Part shown: positions 60,383-64,000 of the stretch, in pieces
How the letters are laid out: each line of letters opens with the position of its first letter
Position numbering within the stretch: position 1 is the stretch's first letter
Origin: Membranipora membranacea
Lineage: Eukaryota; Bryozoa; Gymnolaemata; Cheilostomatida; Membraniporidae
Direction of reading: 5' to 3'
Length of the DNA: 64,000 nt
Assembly (NCBI GenBank): GCA_914767715.1
Contig: OU612072.1
Location: 8,058,001 to 8,122,000 of the forward strand
Notes under the pieces: model-generated
Seen by the model: the letters and a program-made list of their open reading frames with translations, nothing else
Database searches by the model: none
What the model was told of the DNA's origin: nothing
Translations under genes and position numbers: made by a program

Positions 60383-61291
60383 TCAACTGTACATAGTTTC
60401 CTGATCTCTCTTCGGCCTCACCCTCTCCGTCAAAAAAAATCCATGATCCATCTTCCAGCATTCATCAAGGAGATAATCAGAAATCCTCTCCTTATGTGCA
60501 GCAAAACCTGTAGGATCTTCATCAATCATACTCTGAGTAATGATTGTATTATTCCACTTTAGAAATAGCTCCCACATCCTTGCAATTGCAGACTCTTGTG
60601 ACTTCAGTGACCTGCCGAAATCACCTTCTAACCGCTTCATATGAAGGCGTGTCATGGCGTTCACTTGTATATGCTCAGGTTGATAGTTAGTGCTATCCTC
60701 CGTTCCTTTGATGTCTTTAAAGAAACGTTCTTGGCACTCAGCGTTGAGTGACCTCATTGCAACTATCCTGAACCACTCCGGAAAGTGTGAAGTTATGGAA
60801 TGAAATGGCATTCCGAACATTGCCCTGTGGGATACTTGCCTAGGTGCACCAAATAGCTAAAATATATAATACAATTTTGCTAATTTCTGTAAGAGCTGAA
60901 AAAGTGCTTCACATCATGTTTTAGTCTCAAAGTAAATCTACATGTGAATTTTATTAAAATTTACCTTTTTGAAATCCAGTCGAAACAGATAGGTGAGCCC
61001 ATAAAGTGCTAAAATATTTATTTTGTTCCTCCTAGAGTCATTGGCATATGCAAGGTCTTGAATGTGGGACAGATTCACTATAGCCTTAGTATTGGACATG
61101 ATGTCCCTGATTCCAAGTTGAGCTTTTCTGGCTTTACTTCCTGATATTTCATGATGGTGATGTAAAAACCCCAAAACAATACTGGTCTCATGTTTTATGA
61201 AAAGTGCTGTTGTGACTAGTGAAATTATTTTAGTTCAGGCCTTTTTTACTATTTGCTCAGGAGAGGCTAGATTAATTTTGCTGGATGAATA

Positions 61292-61798
61292 GACAGTTTT
61301 CTGAGCTCTGATTTAGGCCTCAAATTTGAGTTGTCCTCTCTCCAGTTTGTTACTTTTAACCCACGCTGCATAGGAAAAACGTGCTGAAAAGAGGGTTATC
61401 TTGAAAACCGCTTATAATAGGATAAAAATTATTTTTGATTCAGAATCTGCAACATTGAAAACTCATATGGACATAGTTTAGGAAACAATTTTAGTATTTG
61501 GATAGTCAATTATAGCATTTTCCGCCTGTTTTGCGGCCAATTTGGCAGAATCTTTCATGAGTTTCTTCACTGAAATTAAGATTTATCAACATTCAAGTCT
61601 CCAATGATTTGGAAACCCTGTCTCACAGGGTTGTCAATGGTGCAGACTCTGAATAAAAAATCATTTTTATCCTAACATTAGCGGTTTTCAATATAACCCT
61701 CTTTCAGCAGGTTCTTCCTATGCGGCGTGGGTTAAAAGTACCAAACTGGAGAGAGGACAACTCTGAATTGAGCATAAACAAGAGCTCAGAAAACTGTC
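61292..61798. mobile_element. 507-base foldback MITE
   Basis: Ends GACAGTTTTCTGAGCTC (61292-61308) and GAGCTCAGAAAACTGTC (61782-61798) are exact inverted copies. The arms continue inward for about 170 bases at high similarity (CCTCTCTCCAGTTTG versus CAAACTGGAGAGAGG). No ORF is present. It lies in the intron between exons 3 and 4 of the minus-strand gene. A second copy's right half is at 1-205. A target duplication is not obvious. Confidence 0.88.
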
Positions 61799-62071
61799 AA
61801 TGGTGCTTTGATGCTATGTGGCTTGACATACTTTGAAGCTCTGGTAGTACTGATTTTAGTAACTCTTGAAGCTGTTCCGATACAACAAACATCATTTCCT
61901 TGAATACATTGCATGGAATGAGAAACTACAACCTAACCACATAGGCAGTAGACATCGTGCTTGCGGTCTGGTAATTGATAAAACTGGCAGTAAATATTTG
62001 ATGAACTATCATTCAATATCTACAAGCAAGACATGGTGTGAAATCATTAGGGAATAAATTTGTATTATGTC

Positions 62072-62102
62072 CAGAGACTATAGATAATATCTATAGTCTC
62101 TG
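62072..62102. repeat. Perfect 14-base hairpin
   Basis: CAGAGACTATAGAT (62072-62085) and ATCTATAGTCTCTG (62089-62102) pair perfectly around AAT. It is intronic in the minus-strand gene. Confidence 0.8.
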
Positions 62103-62884
62103 TTACGGCTGAAGCTTTGTCTAGCCAATGCTGAGATTTACAACGGCAGCAGCGTACAAAATAAAAGAGATTTAAATCAAGCAGCCTCAAAAACTAGCAT
62201 AGTGTAGGATTATAACTGAATTATACCTATCATTGTCTTCAGATCATGAAGAGGTTCTAACTGGTCAACCTCATACTCCAATACTAGATCCCTGTTTCCA
62301 TCCGGCCCACAGAGCAATGCAGGTGTTCTTTCGATGCCAGCGAGTTTCTTTTCGAGCCTCAGTTTCATCTCTGGCTTGAGCATTTAAACATAATCAACCC
62401 CACGACCTTCCAGTTCAGTCCTAAGGGCATTAACCTGTATTTTCCAATGAATTTGATAGATTAGGTTTATATCTGAGCTTTCGGTATAAATTGTTAATGT
62501 TGATGGTATGTTTAACGGCAAAATAATGTTGGATTCCTTTTTCTATCCGATTGGGCCTAAGCCTATGAATTTCAACATAACAACATGAGAGTATACCAAT
62601 TTATAGATTCTGTTGATTACTCACATCCAGATTGTCATACACTGACAGATCACCCTTACTCCTGGTTTCCCATAGTGAGGTGGTTTCGATGACATCCAGT
62701 CTACTTGCCAGCGATGTATACCTAGGGCATCTTAGATGATAATGTTGGTCAGCATATCTGATATCAGCTCCACAATGGCATGGATAGTGTCCATTTATTT
62801 GATTTCCAGACTCAAAGGCTCTTGCTGGTGAATCTCCTATTTATACAATAATAAGCTTTTTTGAAGATGTATAACGGAAAACTG

Positions 62885-62965
62885 CTTTAGTCGTTACTCT
62901 CAGGGGTGAGAGAGGAAGGGGGGAGAGGGGAGAAGGTGAGAGGGGGAGGGGCAAGGAAGGAAGTT
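62885..62965. repeat. GA-rich low-complexity tract
   Basis: Purine-rich GAGAGGGGGAGGGG-type sequence in the intron between exons 63134-63018 and 62836-62625. No other signal. Confidence 0.75.
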
Positions 62966-63134
62966 AAGTCTTTACAATATATTCAAGATGCTGAACATGT
63001 TTATGTTAAAATTTTACCTGTTCCAAATTGTAGATCAGATTTGTAAGGAGCTCCCGTGGTTGTCATCGAACTTGTAGCTGCAGTAGGTTTTCTACACGAT
63101 GAGGTGTGTAGAGGACTTGATCCTTTACTGATGA

Positions 63135-64000
63135 CTGTGATCTGGCTATCATAAGATATGGGGCATTTCTATGAAACACTGAATTCTTCCCCTGAAAATA
63201 AAATAATTAATTTGATACCATGGCCATATTATTTTATGTCCCAAAGTGCAATATCTAGGTTTCAAGTGCATTCTGGGAAAGATTTCATCACACTTCAATG
63301 TTTCTAGCACTGTTGATGTCGTGCAATGCATTTCATAATCATAGTGTCAATTTTTATTTCATTCACAAGGGTCTGACTTAAAGATGTATACAACCACAAA
63401 AGTTATATTTTGATATTTGATGCGTAATGATGTACTCCTTCTAAATTTGGATGTTATAAATAAATATAAATTTGAAAAATTTAATTATTTCAATTGCAAA
63501 CTCTCTTCCACCATTTTGTTTCAGTAAAATAAAATACCCGTACTCTCCAAATAAATGTATTATTGGAAAAAGATGATGTATACAATTTTGTTTTCTAGAA
63601 TCGAAGCAGTATCTTTTGTCGGGTTAATATTAATATAAAAACAGTAACAGTTTCACTTACGAAATCATCTACAAGAACAATATTATTGCTTTCAATAACA
63701 AAACTTAAGCATTTTCTTTGAGATTATAATAGCTTCTCAACTTAATTATGAAGTGAAGTGAATGAAGTGAAGTGAATTTATTCTAGTAATTGTGTTAGAA
63801 ACACATTACAATATAGGTGTGAACCATATCTCTCTCAGTTATTTAAAAGACGAATACTAAAAGGCACAAAGCTGCACAAAAATCTTGATGTTCTAGTTTT
63901 TGGCATGATAAAATATTTACGATTACTTTTATAACAATTGCGTAAAATGTGTCTTTCATCAGCGATAAAACATTGAGCTAAATTAAAAATACTCATGTCA
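63135..64000. other. End of window, no further exon recognised
   Basis: Upstream exons of the minus-strand gene should lie here or beyond, but none could be joined. A TGAAGTGAAGTGAA-type microsatellite at 63751-63779, followed by degenerate sequence with short poorly open frames, looks like the 3' tail of a minus-strand LINE. Its body would extend past the window end. Confidence 0.35.

Larger units (their letters stand above)
60383..63134 (-). pseudogene. Unrecognised five-exon gene with one in-frame stop (5' end missing)
   Basis: Exons on the minus strand are 63134-63018, 62836-62625, 62434-62227, 61140-60965 and 60856-60383. GT-AG borders and phases agree at all four joins, and the frame ends with TGA at 60385-60383. 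Exon 2 carries YPCHCGADIRYADQHYHLRC, a Cys/His cluster that may bind zinc. Exon 3 has LVLEYEVDQLEPLHDLKTMI. Exon 5 has FHSITSHFPEWFRIVAMRSL and a charged C-terminus. A TAA at 62386-62384 interrupts exon 3 while the frame on both sides stays open and intron phases are kept. I recall multi-copy uncharacterised invertebrate proteins with 'EPLHD' and 'FH..T.H.PE' segments, possibly transposon-derived, but cannot name them. It could be a recent pseudogene, an allele, or a sequencing error. Confidence 0.6.

Noticed and set aside
61866-62057. 63-codon plus-strand frame (MKLFRYNKHHFLEYIAWNEK)
   Set aside because: It lies in an intron of the minus-strand gene beside the MITE and has no splice or family support. 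It may be an old remnant but cannot be called.

Overview
This window is nuclear DNA of a metazoan, most likely an AT-rich marine invertebrate. Genes are split by GT-AG introns of a few hundred bases to about 1.8 kb. AATAAA signals, TATA boxes, tRNA-derived SINEs, MITEs, LINE remnants and a tyrosine-recombinase retrotransposon are present. There is no bacterial operon structure. The species cannot be fixed from the sequence alone.

Layout. 785-11838 (+) is the 3' part of a thioredoxin-domain ER protein of the TXNDC16/ERp90 type. I read 17 exons, and it ends in an ER-retrieval-like HTEL. About 13.4-32.5 kb is a cluster of related small secreted cysteine-rich proteins. Two complete three-exon genes are readable: 16266-17235 (-) and 26203-28196 (+). 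Several single exons and at least three decayed copies also belong to it. They share a signal-peptide exon, an exon with C-x5-C-xn-C, and where readable a short last exon with C-x1/2-C-x2-C. Three copies share an upstream module with a TATA box and paired palindromes of the AAGGATATATATCCTT type. DNA transposon remnants and a LINE 3' fragment lie between the copies.

About 36.9-45.4 kb is transposon territory. A degraded Ngaro/DIRS-like retrotransposon on the minus strand carries an SGNH-hydrolase ORF, then reverse transcriptase/RNase H with one in-frame stop, then a frameshifted tyrosine recombinase. Its last coding segment is interrupted by a foldback element that carries a tRNA-like core. 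A second, internally deleted copy of the same retrotransposon lies on the plus strand at 36.9-38.3 kb and preserves the empty site of that foldback insertion.

48356-54719 (-) is a gene for a predicted type II membrane protein: short cytoplasmic tail, one transmembrane helix, coiled-coil stalk, then a CUB domain. A second copy of its CUB exons, apparently damaged, lies at 57.05-57.50 kb. A pair of roughly 620-base inverted repeats (53.7-54.3 and 57.7-58.3 kb) flanks this second copy and exon 1. 60383-63134 (-) is the 3' part of an unrecognised five-exon gene with a Cys/His cluster and one in-frame stop; a 507-base foldback MITE sits in an intron. Half of a second copy of that MITE forms the first 205 bases of the window.

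Exon joins were checked for splice-site dinucleotides and reading phase by hand. No database search or transcript evidence was available, so family names rest on motif recognition.
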